Of a DNA stretch of 44,979 nucleotides, positions 8,855 through 18,124 are shown one piece after another. The translations under genes were made by a program, and so were the position numbers. Source of the DNA: Mesorhizobium sp. LSHC420B00 (lineage in GTDB: Bacteria; Pseudomonadota; Alphaproteobacteria; Rhizobiales; Rhizobiaceae). The DNA lies in NCBI RefSeq assembly GCF_000503055.1, contig NZ_AYVY01000022.1, forward strand, positions 90,037-135,015, in the 5' to 3' direction. The notes under the pieces were generated by a model, which was not told the origin of the DNA, made no database searches, and saw nothing but the letters and a program-made list of their open reading frames with translations. Each line of letters opens with the position of its first letter. Within the stretch, counting starts at the first letter, position 1.

Positions 8855-9979
8855 TTACTGGTTTTCCTTGCTCTGGCCCATGATTTCCTGCGCCGTGAAA
8901 TTGATGCCGCAGGTCGGGAAGGAATTGCCGACGAAGAAATTGTCGGACTGGTCGGGGAAGTAATCCTGGCCTGCCTTGAAGTTCGGATCCTCGACGATCG
9001 CCAGCGGCAGCTTGACCGCTTGCGGCACGACCTGGCCTTCAAGTGCCGCGATCGCTGTCTTGATGGCAACCGCAACCTGGGCCGGGCCGGTACCGGCCGA
9101 CGAGCATTTCAGGCCGTCAGCGGCGAACTTGGCGCAGAATTTGCGGAAGCCATTCTCCGTCTCGCCGCCGAACGGCACGAACGGATGCTTGGCATCGATC
9201 ATCGCCTGCACGATGCCGGTATCGCCGCCCTGCCCGGTAACGCCGTCGAAGGGACCATTGGTGGCAATGGCGTCGGCCGAAGCCTTTTGCGCAACGCCGT
9301 CATCCCATTTGCCGACGACCTCGGTAACATCCCACTTCTTGCCGGACGCGTCGAGAACCTCGTGGATGCCGTTGTGACGGTCGGTGTCGACGGACGTGCC
9401 GGCGACGCCGCGCACTTCCAGCACCTTGCCGCCGTTCGGCACGTGCTTGACCAGCCAGTTGCCCCACAATTCGCCAAGGCCTTTCTGGTCGACATTGACG
9501 TTGATGGCATCCTTGGTGTCGAGGATGTTGTCGAAAGCGACCAACACGACGCCGGCTTCCTTGGCCCGCTTGATGACAGGGCCGAATGCGGTCGGATTCT
9601 GAGCGTTGACGACAATCGCGTCATAGCCGGAATCGATGAAATTGTTGATTGCCGAAATCTGGGCCGGCACGTCTTCGCCGGTCGAGACCACCTTGAATTC
9701 CTTGAGCTTGGCTGCGACCTCCGGCTGCGCTGCATAGGCCTTCGCCGTCTGCACCATCTGGATGCGCCACGTGTTGGCGATGTAGCCGTTGGCCAGAGCG
9801 ATGCGGTATGGGCCGTCTTTTTTGGGGAACTTGAAGAACTGCGTATCGGCCGACCAGGGTGCGAAGCACTCAGGCTCGGCCGATGGCCCCTTGACGATTT
9901 CAGGCTCGGCGATCGCCGACGAGCTCAGCATGACAAAAGCAGTGGCGGCAACGATACCGCCAGCGAGTGACTTGATCAT
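8855..9979 (-). CDS. Periplasmic sugar-binding protein of CUT2 ABC transporter
   Basis: A 374-residue Peripla_BP_4-type protein. Residues 1-24 are a signal peptide (MIKSLAGG, a hydrophobic run, then cleavage after SSAIA). The mature protein shows the fold landmarks IALANGYIANTWRIQMVQ, a DAIVVNAQNP segment and DGVTGQGGDTG. It is longer than ribose-binding proteins (about 300) and carries several cysteines that could form disulfides. ATG 9979 has GGAGG upstream; starting earlier would bury the signal peptide. First gene of the transporter operon and downstream of LacI-type and AT-rich operators. Confidence 0.92.
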   Translation of the reverse strand: MIKSLAGGIVAATAFVMLSSSAIAEPEIVKGPSAEPECFAPWSADTQFFKFPKKDGPYRIALANGYIANTWRIQMVQTAKAYAAQPEVAAKLKEFKVVSTGEDVPAQISAINNFIDSGYDAIVVNAQNPTAFGPVIKRAKEAGVVLVAFDNILDTKDAINVNVDQKGLGELWGNWLVKHVPNGGKVLEVRGVAGTSVDTDRHNGIHEVLDASGKKWDVTEVVGKWDDGVAQKASADAIATNGPFDGVTGQGGDTGIVQAMIDAKHPFVPFGGETENGFRKFCAKFAADGLKCSSAGTGPAQVAVAIKTAIAALEGQVVPQAVKLPLAIVEDPNFKAGQDYFPDQSDNFFVGNSFPTCGINFTAQEIMGQSKENQ

Positions 9980-10137
9980 CGATATTCCTCCCAGTTGCAG
10001 TTTGTTTGTTGTTACGTCGATGAATTTGCGCGTTCCCGGCCCGGCACCTCCCGCCATACCCGTTGCGCGTTCAGGTGACCGAATGCCGACCCGATTTCCT
10101 CCTTTATTGCCCGGCTAATCCCGTAAAAAACTATCAT

Positions 10138-10181
10138 ATTATACATAATAAACAAGCATGAGCTGTCGCTTATGTATAATA
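10138..10181 (-). promoter_or_regulatory. Paired AT-rich palindromes upstream of the ABC operon
   Basis: TTATACATAA (10139-10148) and TTATGTATAA (10170-10179) are inverted copies of each other, each itself a TTAT-NN-ATAA palindrome, with centres 31 bp apart, close to three helical turns. The minus-strand reading also holds a TATAAT within the site nearer the gene. The layout suggests two operator dimers over the promoter. Which regulator binds is not known; it differs from the LacI-type site nearby. Confidence 0.55.
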
Positions 10182-10223
10182 AACAGATTCCACTCTTCGA
10201 GGCGAAATCCCGCCTATGAAAAG

Positions 10224-10237
10224 TGGTAGCGCTACCA
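10224..10237 (-). promoter_or_regulatory. LacI-family operator
   Basis: TGGTAGCGCTACCA is a perfect 14-bp palindrome with the central CG typical of LacI/GalR-family sites. It lies between the LacI-type regulator gene and the transporter operon, about 245 bp upstream of the binding-protein start, and is the best candidate site for that regulator. Confidence 0.75.
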
Positions 10238-10280
10238 TGACGTTATGTAAAGCGCCATTTACATTGCGTTGAAGCTCGCT

Positions 10281-11309
10281 TCAGCGCGCCGTGCTCTCAC
10301 GCCGCTTGAGTTCGAAGCCGAGGTCGACGACCCGCTGCTCCGGCCTGTTGCCCTCGATAGCCGCAAGCGCCATGGCGACAGCCCGCCGGCCGATCTCGTA
10401 GCGATAGGTCCGAACGCTGGTCACCGACGGGAAAGCAACCTCCATCATGTCGAGATCGTTGAAGCCGACGATGCCGATCGTCTTCGGCACGGCGATCGAA
10501 GCGCGATGACATTCGAACAGCACGCCAAGCGCGATATCGTCATTGTTGCAGAATACCGCGTCGAGGCTCGGCACCTTGGCCAGCGCGTCGCGGAACAATT
10601 CGCGGCCGAGGGTGACGCTGGAGGGCACCGGCGTCGTGGTCGTGAGCCTCGGATCGAACAAGCCGGCCGCCTCCATCGCCGCGCGATAGCCGGCAAGCCG
10701 CCGCTGCGAACGCGGATCCATGCGCGCGCCGATGAAGCCGATCCGGCGATAGCCGGCCTCGATCAGATGTTCCGCAGCCGCCTTGCCGCCCTGGAAATGT
10801 GAGAAACCGACCATCATGTCGACCGGATCGAGCCCGGTCTCCATCACCTGCACCACCGGACAGCCAGCCGTTTCCAGCAGTTTTCGCGAGGCCGGCGTCT
10901 GGTCGATGCCGGCCACGATCAGCGCGGCAGGGCGTTGCGGGCCAAACACCTGCAGCAGCCGCTCTTCCTCGAGGCCGGAATAGTGGGTGTTGCCGAGCTG
11001 GATGCGGAAAGGGCCGTCCGACAGGCTGTCGTAGATGCCGCGCACCACTTCGGCAAAGACGTTGTTGGTAAGCGACGGTACCAGGACGCCAAACACCTCG
11101 GCGCGCGCCGAAGCCAGCGCCCGCGCATTCGGGTCGGGCACATAGCCGAGTTCATTCACGGCGGACTCGATCTGGCGGCGCAGATCTTCCGAGACACGCC
11201 CCGGCTCACGCAAGGCGCGCGATACGGTAATGGCGCCGACACCGGCCTTGCGCGCGACGTCGGCGATGGTCGGGCGGCCGCCGCCGCGGCGCGAGCGCGG
11301 CTTGATCAC
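10281..11309 (-). CDS. LacI-family transcriptional regulator
   Basis: About 342 residues. An N-terminal LacI helix-turn-helix (RPTIADVARKAGVGAITVSR, then the hinge region to LGYVPDPNARAL) is followed by a periplasmic-binding-like sensor domain (VFGVLVPSLTNNVFAEVVRG, through AVFCNNDDIALGVLFE and GIVGFNDLDMME). It resembles GntR/IdnR-type regulators of gluconate genes and lies upstream of the transporter-gluconokinase operon on the same strand. The start is uncertain: GTG 11309 gives a normal-length protein; GTG 11402 would add 31 low-complexity residues. The specific inducer is unknown. Confidence 0.9.
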   Translation of the reverse strand: MIKPRSRRGGGRPTIADVARKAGVGAITVSRALREPGRVSEDLRRQIESAVNELGYVPDPNARALASARAEVFGVLVPSLTNNVFAEVVRGIYDSLSDGPFRIQLGNTHYSGLEEERLLQVFGPQRPAALIVAGIDQTPASRKLLETAGCPVVQVMETGLDPVDMMVGFSHFQGGKAAAEHLIEAGYRRIGFIGARMDPRSQRRLAGYRAAMEAAGLFDPRLTTTTPVPSSVTLGRELFRDALAKVPSLDAVFCNNDDIALGVLFECHRASIAVPKTIGIVGFNDLDMMEVAFPSVTSVRTYRYEIGRRAVAMALAAIEGNRPEQRVVDLGFELKRRESTAR

Positions 11310-11477
11310 TATACTCGTCCCGACGCCGGGCAACCGCCCAGACGTGACCGCGAAACAATGTTCAGCGTCTTTGCCACTGCTGCCTTGCCAACCCGTTGCC
11401 ACACCTTGTCTGGCGTCGCGCAGCCTTCGGCTATTGTCAAGCGACGGCCGGAGAGACTGTGTCCGTACCGCCGTGCC

Positions 11478-12710
11478 TCAGGCCGTCACGGCAGCGCTGC
11501 GCCGGGCCTTCCACAGCAGCAGCACCATGGCCAAAATGTTCAGCAGGTTCCAGGCAATGCCGTTGAGGAACGCGGCGGCATACGAACCGGTCAAATCGTA
11601 GATCCAGCCCGACATCCAGCCGCCGATAGCCATGCCGAAGATGGTCGCCATCATAACGATGCCGACGCGCTGGCCAGCCTCTTTGGCAGGCATATATTCG
11701 CGCACGATGATCGCATAACAGGGCACGATGCCGCCCTGCGACAGGCCGAAGACGAGCGAGACGACATATAGCGAGGCCAGCCCGTCGAACGGGATATAGA
11801 ACAACAGCGACAGGCATTGCAGCACCGAGCCGATCAGCAGGGTTTTCACGCCGCCGATGCGATCGGCAAGGAAACCCGAGCCAAGCCGACTGACGACGCC
11901 CGCCGCCAGCATGATCGACAGCATATCGGCGCCATGCGCCACGCCGTAGCCGAGATCCATGCAGTAGGCGACGATATGGACTTGCGGCATCGACATCGCC
12001 ACGCAGCAGCCGAGTCCGGCGACGATGAGCAGCGCCTGCAAGGCCGCCGGCGACAGCGAGATCGGCTGGACCACGCGGCTGCCCGGCGATCCGGGAGCCG
12101 CCTGGGGCGGTGCGCCGCGCCGGAGCAGTAGGATCAAGGGCACCATGGTGACCACGCAAACGATGCCGATCGCGGCATAGGTGAAGCGCCAGCCTTCGGT
12201 CTGCATGACATAGGGCATCGCCGTCGGCCAGATCGCTCCGGCGAGATAGTTGCCGGACGCGGCAGCCGTCACCGCAACGCCGCGGCGCCGGTTGAACCAG
12301 TGCGAGATGTCGGCGATCAGCGGCCCGAAGATCGCCGACGAGCCGACGCCGATCAACAGGCCCTGGACAAGGGTGAACTGCAGGATAGAACTGGTCAGCG
12401 ACGCCAGCAGGAAGCCGGCGCCAAGTGTAATCGCGGCAATCAGCGCCGGAACCCAATACCCCACGCGGTCGATGGCGCGGCCGAACAGCACATTGCCGGC
12501 GGCAAAGCCGACCATGGTCGCGGTATAGGGCATCGAGGCAGCGGCGCGATCGACGCCGAATTCTGCCTGCACGGCGGGCAGCACCACGACCACCGCCCAC
12601 ATGCCGACCCCGCCTATGGTTGCCAGCAGCATCGAGACGCCGAGCCGTATCCAGGCATAGGCGCTGTCGATGCCGGAACTTGCTGCCTGGTTTGAGACGA
12701 TTGGGGTCAA
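11478..12710 (-). CDS. MFS transporter (oxalate/monocarboxylate-like)
   Basis: 410 residues with about twelve hydrophobic spans. The inter-helix motif GRAIDRVGYW after span 2 (an MFS motif A variant), FNRRRGVAVTAAASGNYLAG and the second-half equivalent GFLADRIGGVKTLL are typical of the major facilitator family; the overall pattern is nearest to the monocarboxylate/OxlT-type branch. TTG 12710 was chosen because AGGAAA precedes it and translation then begins just before the first membrane span; the frame extends further upstream but overlaps the divergent DUF3175 gene. The substrate is not readable. Confidence 0.85.
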   Translation of the reverse strand: MTPIVSNQAASSGIDSAYAWIRLGVSMLLATIGGVGMWAVVVVLPAVQAEFGVDRAAASMPYTATMVGFAAGNVLFGRAIDRVGYWVPALIAAITLGAGFLLASLTSSILQFTLVQGLLIGVGSSAIFGPLIADISHWFNRRRGVAVTAAASGNYLAGAIWPTAMPYVMQTEGWRFTYAAIGIVCVVTMVPLILLLRRGAPPQAAPGSPGSRVVQPISLSPAALQALLIVAGLGCCVAMSMPQVHIVAYCMDLGYGVAHGADMLSIMLAAGVVSRLGSGFLADRIGGVKTLLIGSVLQCLSLLFYIPFDGLASLYVVSLVFGLSQGGIVPCYAIIVREYMPAKEAGQRVGIVMMATIFGMAIGGWMSGWIYDLTGSYAAAFLNGIAWNLLNILAMVLLLWKARRSAAVTA

Positions 12711-12885
12711 GAACGTTTCCTGTCCGCAGTTCTTAAATCGGCGGTTCTGACCACTATCAGGGCATTCGCATCGCGGAGCAGCGCCACGACAGGCCAATCC
12801 GTGGCTCCAGGGATTTGGGCCGAAGTGGAACAGGGGTGCGCCACCAGACGTTTTCCCGGCAACGACCTTGTGAAAGGAGTTTGCC

Positions 12886-13173
12886 ATGACCGCGCAACGG
12901 AAATGGTCTGCCGACGTCACCGAGCATAGCGATGCGCTGGATCTCGAAGAGCACATCTTCGAATCCCACGATCCGAGGAAGATCGCCGCCTCGCTGAAGC
13001 GGTCGGCCGAGCACAGCGACCGGCGCAAGGCGGGGCCGTTTCAGTCCGCCATGTCGATGCTGAATTTCTACATTAACCGCGCCGGCAAGAACCTGCCGGC
13101 GGCGCAGAAGAAAGTGCTGGAGGACGCAAAGGACGAACTGCGCGTCCTTTTTGGCCGCCCAAAGGAAGACTAG
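12886..13173 (+). CDS. DUF3175 protein
   Basis: A 95-residue soluble, highly charged protein matching the DUF3175 pattern: KWSADVTEHSDALDLEEHIF at the start, the central KIAASLKRSAE, and the C-terminal MSMLNFYINRAGKNLPAAQK. AAAGGAG is the ribosome site. Small and basic with many Lys and Arg, so it might bind nucleic acid, but no function is established. Divergent from the MFS gene. Confidence 0.88.
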   Translation: MTAQRKWSADVTEHSDALDLEEHIFESHDPRKIAASLKRSAEHSDRRKAGPFQSAMSMLNFYINRAGKNLPAAQKKVLEDAKDELRVLFGRPKED

Positions 13174-13291
13174 AATTGGTCACTATTGATTGGTTCTGCC
13201 AAATCAGGCTGAACTGGACCTAGTGACAGGGCCTCTTTGTCGCCAGTCTGCAGGCTGGCTTGCATTCGCAAGCCTGCAAAAGCCTGGCGTC

Positions 13292-14203
13292 ATGACGGTC
13301 AAGATCGGCATCAATCCCATCACCTGGAGCAATGACGACGTCCCGGCGCTTGGCGGCGACACGCCGCTGCAGACCTGCCTGTCCGAAACCGCACAGGCCG
13401 GTTATCGCGGCACCGAGCTCGGCGGGAAATTTCCGCGCCAGGCTGAGGTGCTTGGGCCGCTCCTGTCCTCCTATGGCCTGGAACTCGTCTCCGGCTGGTA
13501 TGATGGCCGCATCCTCGACCGTACGGTCGAAGAGGAATTCGCGGCGATTACCCCGCATCTGGCGTTGCTGCGCGACCTCGGCGCCAAGATCGTCGTCTAT
13601 GCCGACACCTCGCGCGGTCGCCATGACGGCATTTTCGCACCGATCTCCGAGCGTCCGCGCCTCGCCAACAGCGACTGGCGGGCCTATGGCGAGAAACTGA
13701 CCGCCCTCGCCGACAGCATGGCCGCATTCGGGGTCGGCATGGCCTTCCACCACCACATGGGCACCATCGTCGAGACGGACGATGAAGTCGACAGGCTGAT
13801 GGCGGCGACGGGCCGAAGCGTCGGCCTTTTGTTCGATACCGGCCACTGCCTGTTTTCGGGCGGCGACCCGCAATCGCTGTTGCAGCGACATCTCGACCGT
13901 ATCGTGCATTTCCATTGCAAGGACGTTCGCAGGGCGGTGCTGGAAAAGGCACGCCGCGAGGACATGAGCTTCATGGCGGCAGTTTTGGAAGGCATTTTTA
14001 CCGTGCCCGGCGACGGCTCGGTCGATTTCCTGCCATTGCTGAAATCCCTCGCCGCGCGCGGCTATGAAGGTTGGATTGTTGTCGAGGCTGAGCAGGATCC
14101 GGCCAAGGCGCATCCGCTGACCTATGCCAGCAAGGGCTATTTCTCGCTGCTCGCCACCGCCCGGCAGGCCGGCTTCGAAGTGGCGACGCGGCAGGCAGAC
14201 TGA
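13292..14203 (+). CDS. iolE: Myo-inosose-2 dehydratase family (IolE/MocC)
   Basis: A 303-residue xylose-isomerase-like TIM barrel. IolE dehydrates 2-keto-myo-inositol in inositol catabolism; the related MocC is needed for rhizopine breakdown. Visible motifs: INPITWSNDDVPALGG at the N-terminus (the IolE signature), GTELGGKFPR with metal ligand Glu, AFHHHMGTIVET, LLFDTGHCLFSGG and HFHCKDVR (metal ligands), and WIVVEAEQDP. ATG 13292 is the natural N-terminus, although its ribosome site is weak; the small GGCTTGC-ATTC-GCAAGCC hairpin at 13257-13274 lies just upstream. The only Iol enzyme here; a MocR-type regulator follows. IolE versus MocC cannot be settled by eye. Confidence 0.85.
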   Translation: MTVKIGINPITWSNDDVPALGGDTPLQTCLSETAQAGYRGTELGGKFPRQAEVLGPLLSSYGLELVSGWYDGRILDRTVEEEFAAITPHLALLRDLGAKIVVYADTSRGRHDGIFAPISERPRLANSDWRAYGEKLTALADSMAAFGVGMAFHHHMGTIVETDDEVDRLMAATGRSVGLLFDTGHCLFSGGDPQSLLQRHLDRIVHFHCKDVRRAVLEKARREDMSFMAAVLEGIFTVPGDGSVDFLPLLKSLAARGYEGWIVVEAEQDPAKAHPLTYASKGYFSLLATARQAGFEVATRQAD

Positions 14204-14277
14204 CCGGCCCGCATTTGCGAGCCGGGGGAACATAATGGGCGCGCGCCTCGATGGGGTTAGCGACGCGAATGCGCCCG

Positions 14278-14317
14278 GCGATCCGCGCCGCCTTGCTCCC
14301 TGCGCGGCGCGGATCGC
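14278..14317 (+). promoter_or_regulatory. Perfect 14-bp stem-loop between the iolE-like and HTH genes
   Basis: GCGATCCGCGCCGC (14278-14291) pairs exactly with GCGGCGCGGATCGC (14304-14317) around a 12-base loop, without a U-tract. A shorter hairpin (14204-14225) sits right after the iolE-like stop. Together they may end or attenuate the iolE transcript. Confidence 0.6.
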
Positions 14318-14404
14318 AGAATCCCGGCTCTGGATTTCAAACCCCGACTTTCAAGCTTGAGGCCGGCCGGAAGCCGTGCCTTGATGCAACCGAGGAGGAG
14401 CGAC

Positions 14405-14611
14405 ATGGCTTTCGAAGCTGCGCTTGGCATGGAACGGCTTTGCACCATCCGGGAGATTGCCGAGAAGGCGGAACTTGGCGCCGCCACCGTTCATCGCGCG
14501 CTGAAGAACAGCCGCGAGGTCCACCCCGAAACCAGGCGACTGGTGCTTGATACCGTCTGTCGGCTCAACGAGGAAAAGATCGCCCGCGCCGCCCGGTTCG
14601 TCGGGGGATAG
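14405..14611 (+). CDS. Stand-alone LacI-type helix-turn-helix protein, 68 aa
   Basis: ATG 14405 with GAGGAGGAG upstream opens a 68-codon frame ending at TAG 14611. Residues 11-50 are a full LacI-family DNA-binding domain (CTIREIAEKAELGAATVHRA, then a VHPETRRLVLDT third helix), but there is no hinge or sensor domain: the protein stops 20 residues later. It is either the leftover of a truncated LacI regulator or a real small DNA-binding protein. The intact ribosome site and tight spacing to the next gene (a few bases) favour expression. Function unknown. Confidence 0.7.
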   Translation: MAFEAALGMERLCTIREIAEKAELGAATVHRALKNSREVHPETRRLVLDTVCRLNEEKIARAARFVGG

Positions 14612-14615
14612 TGCC

Positions 14616-16083
14616 TTGGCCGACCACATGCGCCTTTCCCTCGACATCATGTCGGTCGACCGCGCTTCGGAAGAACCGATGCATCGTCAGATCTACGGCG
14701 CCTTGCGACGCTTCATCCTTGACGGCCAAATCCCGCAGAACACGCTGCTGCCGTCGACGCGCTCGCTGGCCGAAGACCTCAAGGTCGGGCGCAACACGGT
14801 CATCGCCGCCTATGACCAGCTCCTTGCCGAAGGTTTTATCGAGGCGCGCGCCGGATCGGGCACCTGGGTAGCGCCGATCCAGCAGAACCGCCCCTTGGCA
14901 TCTCTGCGCGCCGGACTGGCAGCGCCGCAAAAACTGTCGCGGCGCGGTCAGACCATCGTCAACGGCCCGCAACCGCCGCGTAATGCCGGCGTCATTAATT
15001 TCCATCCGGGCGTGCCTGAAACGGCGTCGTTTCCGTTCACCATCTGGTCAAGCCTTCTGGTGCGTAATGCACGCAGCCGCGACGAGAGCCTGCTTGGCTA
15101 TCTCTCCTTTGCCGGCCACCCCGGCCTGCGTCAGGCCATTGCCTCGACCATCGGCCTGTCGCGCGGCATCAGCTGCACCGCCGACCAGGTGATCATCGTC
15201 ACCGGTGCACAAGCAGCACTCGATCTCGTCTCGCGCGTGCTGATGGACGAAGGCGACCATGTCTGGATGGAGGAGCCCGGCTATCTCGGCGCCAAGAGCG
15301 CCTTTCTCGCCAGCGGCGCCAGGCTGGCACCGTTGAAGGTCGACCGGCGTGGCTGGCATCTTGCCGATCCGGAGCTGCCGCCGCCGCGGCTGATCTATGT
15401 GACGCCATCCTGCCAATGGCCGTTCGGCACCATCATGCGCATCGAGGAGCGATTGCAGTTGCTCGACATCGCCGAACGCAACGGCGCCTGGATCGTCGAG
15501 GATGACCTATGACGGCGAATACCGGTTCCGCGGCCGGCCGGTGCCGGCGCTGCGCGGGCTCGATCATGCCGACCGCGTCGTCTATATCGGCAGCTTCGGC
15601 AAGACGCTGATCCCGGCGCTGCGCATCGGCTATCTGATCGTGCCGCGCGAACTGTCAGTGCCGTTCGACCGGGCGGTGAGCATCACCGGCCAGTTCGCGC
15701 CGCTGATCCTGCAGGCAACGGTCAACGATTTCATCACGCAGGGCTATTTCGCCACGCACCTCAAACGCATGCGCCGGCTCTATGCGCGCCGGCAGGCGAA
15801 CTTCGTCAAGCTGTGCCAGGAGCATCTGGCCGAATGGCTGACCGTCACGGAAAACGATTCCGGCATGCAGCTGCTGGCGAGCTTCGTCAGGCCCTACAAG
15901 GACAGCGACGTGGTCGCCGCCGCCGTCAAGGAGGGGCTCGACGTCCAGGGCATCTCGATCAACTACCATTCCACAGAACCCGAGCACGGCCTGCTGCTCG
16001 GCTATGCGGCAATGGACGAACGCCAGATCCTGCGCGCGGTGCTGGCGCTGCGCGCCGCGTTCCTAAGGTTGGACAGAAGCTAG
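14616..16083 (+). pseudogene. MocR-type regulator (GntR HTH + aminotransferase domain), frameshifted
   Basis: Residues near the start form a GntR winged helix (PMHRQIYGALRRFILDGQIP, LPSTRSLAEDLKVGRNTVIA), followed by a class I aminotransferase-like domain, the MocR/PdxR layout. The frame breaks at 15506-15507: two C where one is expected after GAGGATGA turns the family motif EDDYDGEYR into EDDL-stop, and the remainder (YDGEYRFRGRPVPALRGLDH onward, with the PLP lysine in GSFGKTLIPALR) continues in the next frame to 16083. No other lesion is seen, so the break is recent or a sequencing error. The start is TTG 14616 (GGGGG upstream) or ATG 14628. If the break is real, the regulator lacks its effector domain. 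Confidence 0.88.
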
Positions 16084-16249
16084 AGCCAGGCTTCCCCAAT
16101 CCGGGCTTTCCGGCGCCGGCGCATGTTGCCTGGCAAGATCGGGAATCCCTAGGATCCCGGCTAGCGACGCCGATGCAGCCAAGGCAGCGCCCGCTTCGCT
16201 CTCTTGGCGCGAAGAGATCGCCCCCACGGATCAGCCGCGCGCGCTTACC

Positions 16250-16693
16250 CTACTGCTCGATCTCGGGTTCGACGAGTTTCGCCAGATTTCGCAGCGACTC
16301 CTGCCAGCCGAGATAGCAGGCCTCAACCGGGATGGCATCTGGAATACCGGCCTGCGTGATATTCACTTCGGTGCCGACCGACACTTTCTTCAATGTCACG
16401 GTCACCTCGATCTCGCCGGGCAGGTTGGGGTCGTCGAACCGGTCGGTGTAGCGCAGCTGCTCATTGGGCACGAGCTCGACATATTCGCCGCCGAACGAGT
16501 GGCTGTCGCCGGTGGTGAAGTTGCGGAAGGACATTTTGAACGTACCGCCGACTTTCGCCTCGAAGTGATGAACCGTGCAGGTGAAGCCGTTCGGCGGCAG
16601 CCATTTCGCAAGTGCATCCGCTTCGAGGAACGCGCGGTAGACTTTCTCCGGGCTGGTTGTCAGAACGCGGTGCAGACGTACGGTGCCGGGCAT
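16250..16693 (-). CDS. SRPBCC/AHSA1-domain protein
   Basis: A 147-residue START-like fold protein of the AHSA1 branch: VRLHRVLTTSPEKVYRAFLE at the start, then WLPPNGFTCTVHHFEAKVGG, and a C-terminal helix (GWQESLRNLAKLVEPEI). Members bind hydrophobic ligands or have unknown roles; many annotated ones are activators of Hsp90-like or polyketide-cyclase-like proteins by name only. GGAGG lies 9 bases upstream of ATG 16693. Monocistronic in appearance, between the broken MocR gene and the aminotransferase. Confidence 0.85.
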   Translation of the reverse strand: MPGTVRLHRVLTTSPEKVYRAFLEADALAKWLPPNGFTCTVHHFEAKVGGTFKMSFRNFTTGDSHSFGGEYVELVPNEQLRYTDRFDDPNLPGEIEVTVTLKKVSVGTEVNITQAGIPDAIPVEACYLGWQESLRNLAKLVEPEIEQ

Positions 16694-16863
16694 ATCGTTA
16701 ATCCTCCGTGGTTGGTGATCGATGCCCCTAGGACGAGCGGGAGCCCGGCCTATCCGACACGGGCCTGCGGATTTTTTGACGACCGGTTATGCCGGCCGGA
16801 ATCCCCGCCCGGCCGCCGGACAAGGAACTCGGCCGCAGGGTAGCAAACCGCGTCGGAACGGGT

Positions 16864-18108
16864 CTAGTTCACACTGTCGAACTTCTGCAGATCAACCGGT
16901 GCCGCCTTGCGCAATTCGACATCATCCAGCGAAGCATTTTCCAGCGCCACCCGCGCCGCCGCGTCGATGTTGTGGATCATGTCCTGAATATCGGTATCGT
17001 CATGCGCCGGGTTCATGGCGATCATCACCGTGCGATTGAGGATGTCGAGCGAGCGCTTGCCGAGGTCGTCGGCGTAATCCAGCCGCAGGCCCTGGTTCTC
17101 GGGCAATGCATAAGGATTGAGCGCCGGATGATGCGCGCCTTCATGCATCAGCACCTGGTCCCACTGGGTGAAATTGTGACGGCCGGTCTTGCCGGCAACG
17201 ACGCTCGGAATGGTCTTCGAAAAAGTCTGCGCCGCCTGCTCGCTCGGCAGTAGGTACATCACCTGTGCGGCGCAATCGTCGTCCGGGCTGTTCATCGGCG
17301 ACGGTGTCAGACCGAGATTGCCGAGATGGCGGGTGCCGGCCAGCACCATCTTCTTCTCGGCGCGCATCGCCTCGATGATGCCGTCCAGTCGATCGAGTTG
17401 GACGTTGAGCATCGCCCCCATCAGTTCGGAAGCACGCGCGCCGATGCCGGCGAAGGGTTTGATGCTGTCGCTTCTGCCCTGCCAGTAGAAATGGCAAGGG
17501 TCGATGGCGCAGCGCGCCCGCTCCGCCACTTTCGGGTCGCTGGTGGCAATGCCGCCGCCCTCGCCCGAGGTCATGTTCTTGAAGTAGTTGAAGGAATAGG
17601 CGCCGGCATGGCCGATCGAGCCGAGCTTGCGGCCCTCATAGCCGCCGCCGATGCCTTGGCAGACATCCTCGAGCACCAGCAAGCCGCGCTTGGCAGCAAT
17701 GTCCATGATCGCATTCATGTTGCAGGCCGCGCCCCACATATGCACCGGGATGACCGCCCTGGTGCGCGGCCCTATGGCATCGCGCAAGGCGACGGGATCG
17801 ATGGTCAGGCTCTCGTCGATGTCGACGATGACGGGAATGGCCCCGACCGACAGCACCGCGGTCGCGGTCGCCATATAGGTGTGCGCGGGCACCAGGACCT
17901 CGTCCCCCGGACCGATGCCGAGCCCGATCAGGCCGGCCGCGAGCCCATAGGTGCCGCTGGCGGCCAGTGCGAAATGCTCGACGCCAAGATGCTGCGCATA
18001 GCGGGCCTCGAAGCGGTCGCATTCGCTGTCCTTGCCGTAACGAAACAGCGCGCCCGAGCGGATCACCCTGGCAATGGCTTCGATTTCCTCTTCGCCGGCG
18101 GTGTACAT
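16864..18108 (-). CDS. DegT/DnrJ/EryC1/StrS family aminotransferase
   Basis: A 414-residue PLP enzyme of the sugar/cyclitol aminotransferase family, which normally moves an amino group between an amino acid and a keto-sugar or inosose. Features: substrate loop GALFRYGKDSECDRFE, ALAASGTYGLAAGLIGLGIG (PLP phosphate contact), VLVPAHTYMATATAVL, DIDESLTIDP, VLEDVCQGIGGGYEG, and the lysine motif SFNYFKNMTSGEGGG. ATG 18108 has GGAGG seven bases before it. Its divergent neighbours are a deacetylase and sugar transporter, and an IolE-like gene lies 3 kb away, so a catabolic role on an amino-sugar or amino-cyclitol is plausible (inference). Confidence 0.92.
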   Translation of the reverse strand: MYTAGEEEIEAIARVIRSGALFRYGKDSECDRFEARYAQHLGVEHFALAASGTYGLAAGLIGLGIGPGDEVLVPAHTYMATATAVLSVGAIPVIVDIDESLTIDPVALRDAIGPRTRAVIPVHMWGAACNMNAIMDIAAKRGLLVLEDVCQGIGGGYEGRKLGSIGHAGAYSFNYFKNMTSGEGGGIATSDPKVAERARCAIDPCHFYWQGRSDSIKPFAGIGARASELMGAMLNVQLDRLDGIIEAMRAEKKMVLAGTRHLGNLGLTPSPMNSPDDDCAAQVMYLLPSEQAAQTFSKTIPSVVAGKTGRHNFTQWDQVLMHEGAHHPALNPYALPENQGLRLDYADDLGKRSLDILNRTVMIAMNPAHDDTDIQDMIHNIDAAARVALENASLDDVELRKAAPVDLQKFDSVN

Positions 18109-18124
18109 GGCAGGCCTCCAAGTT

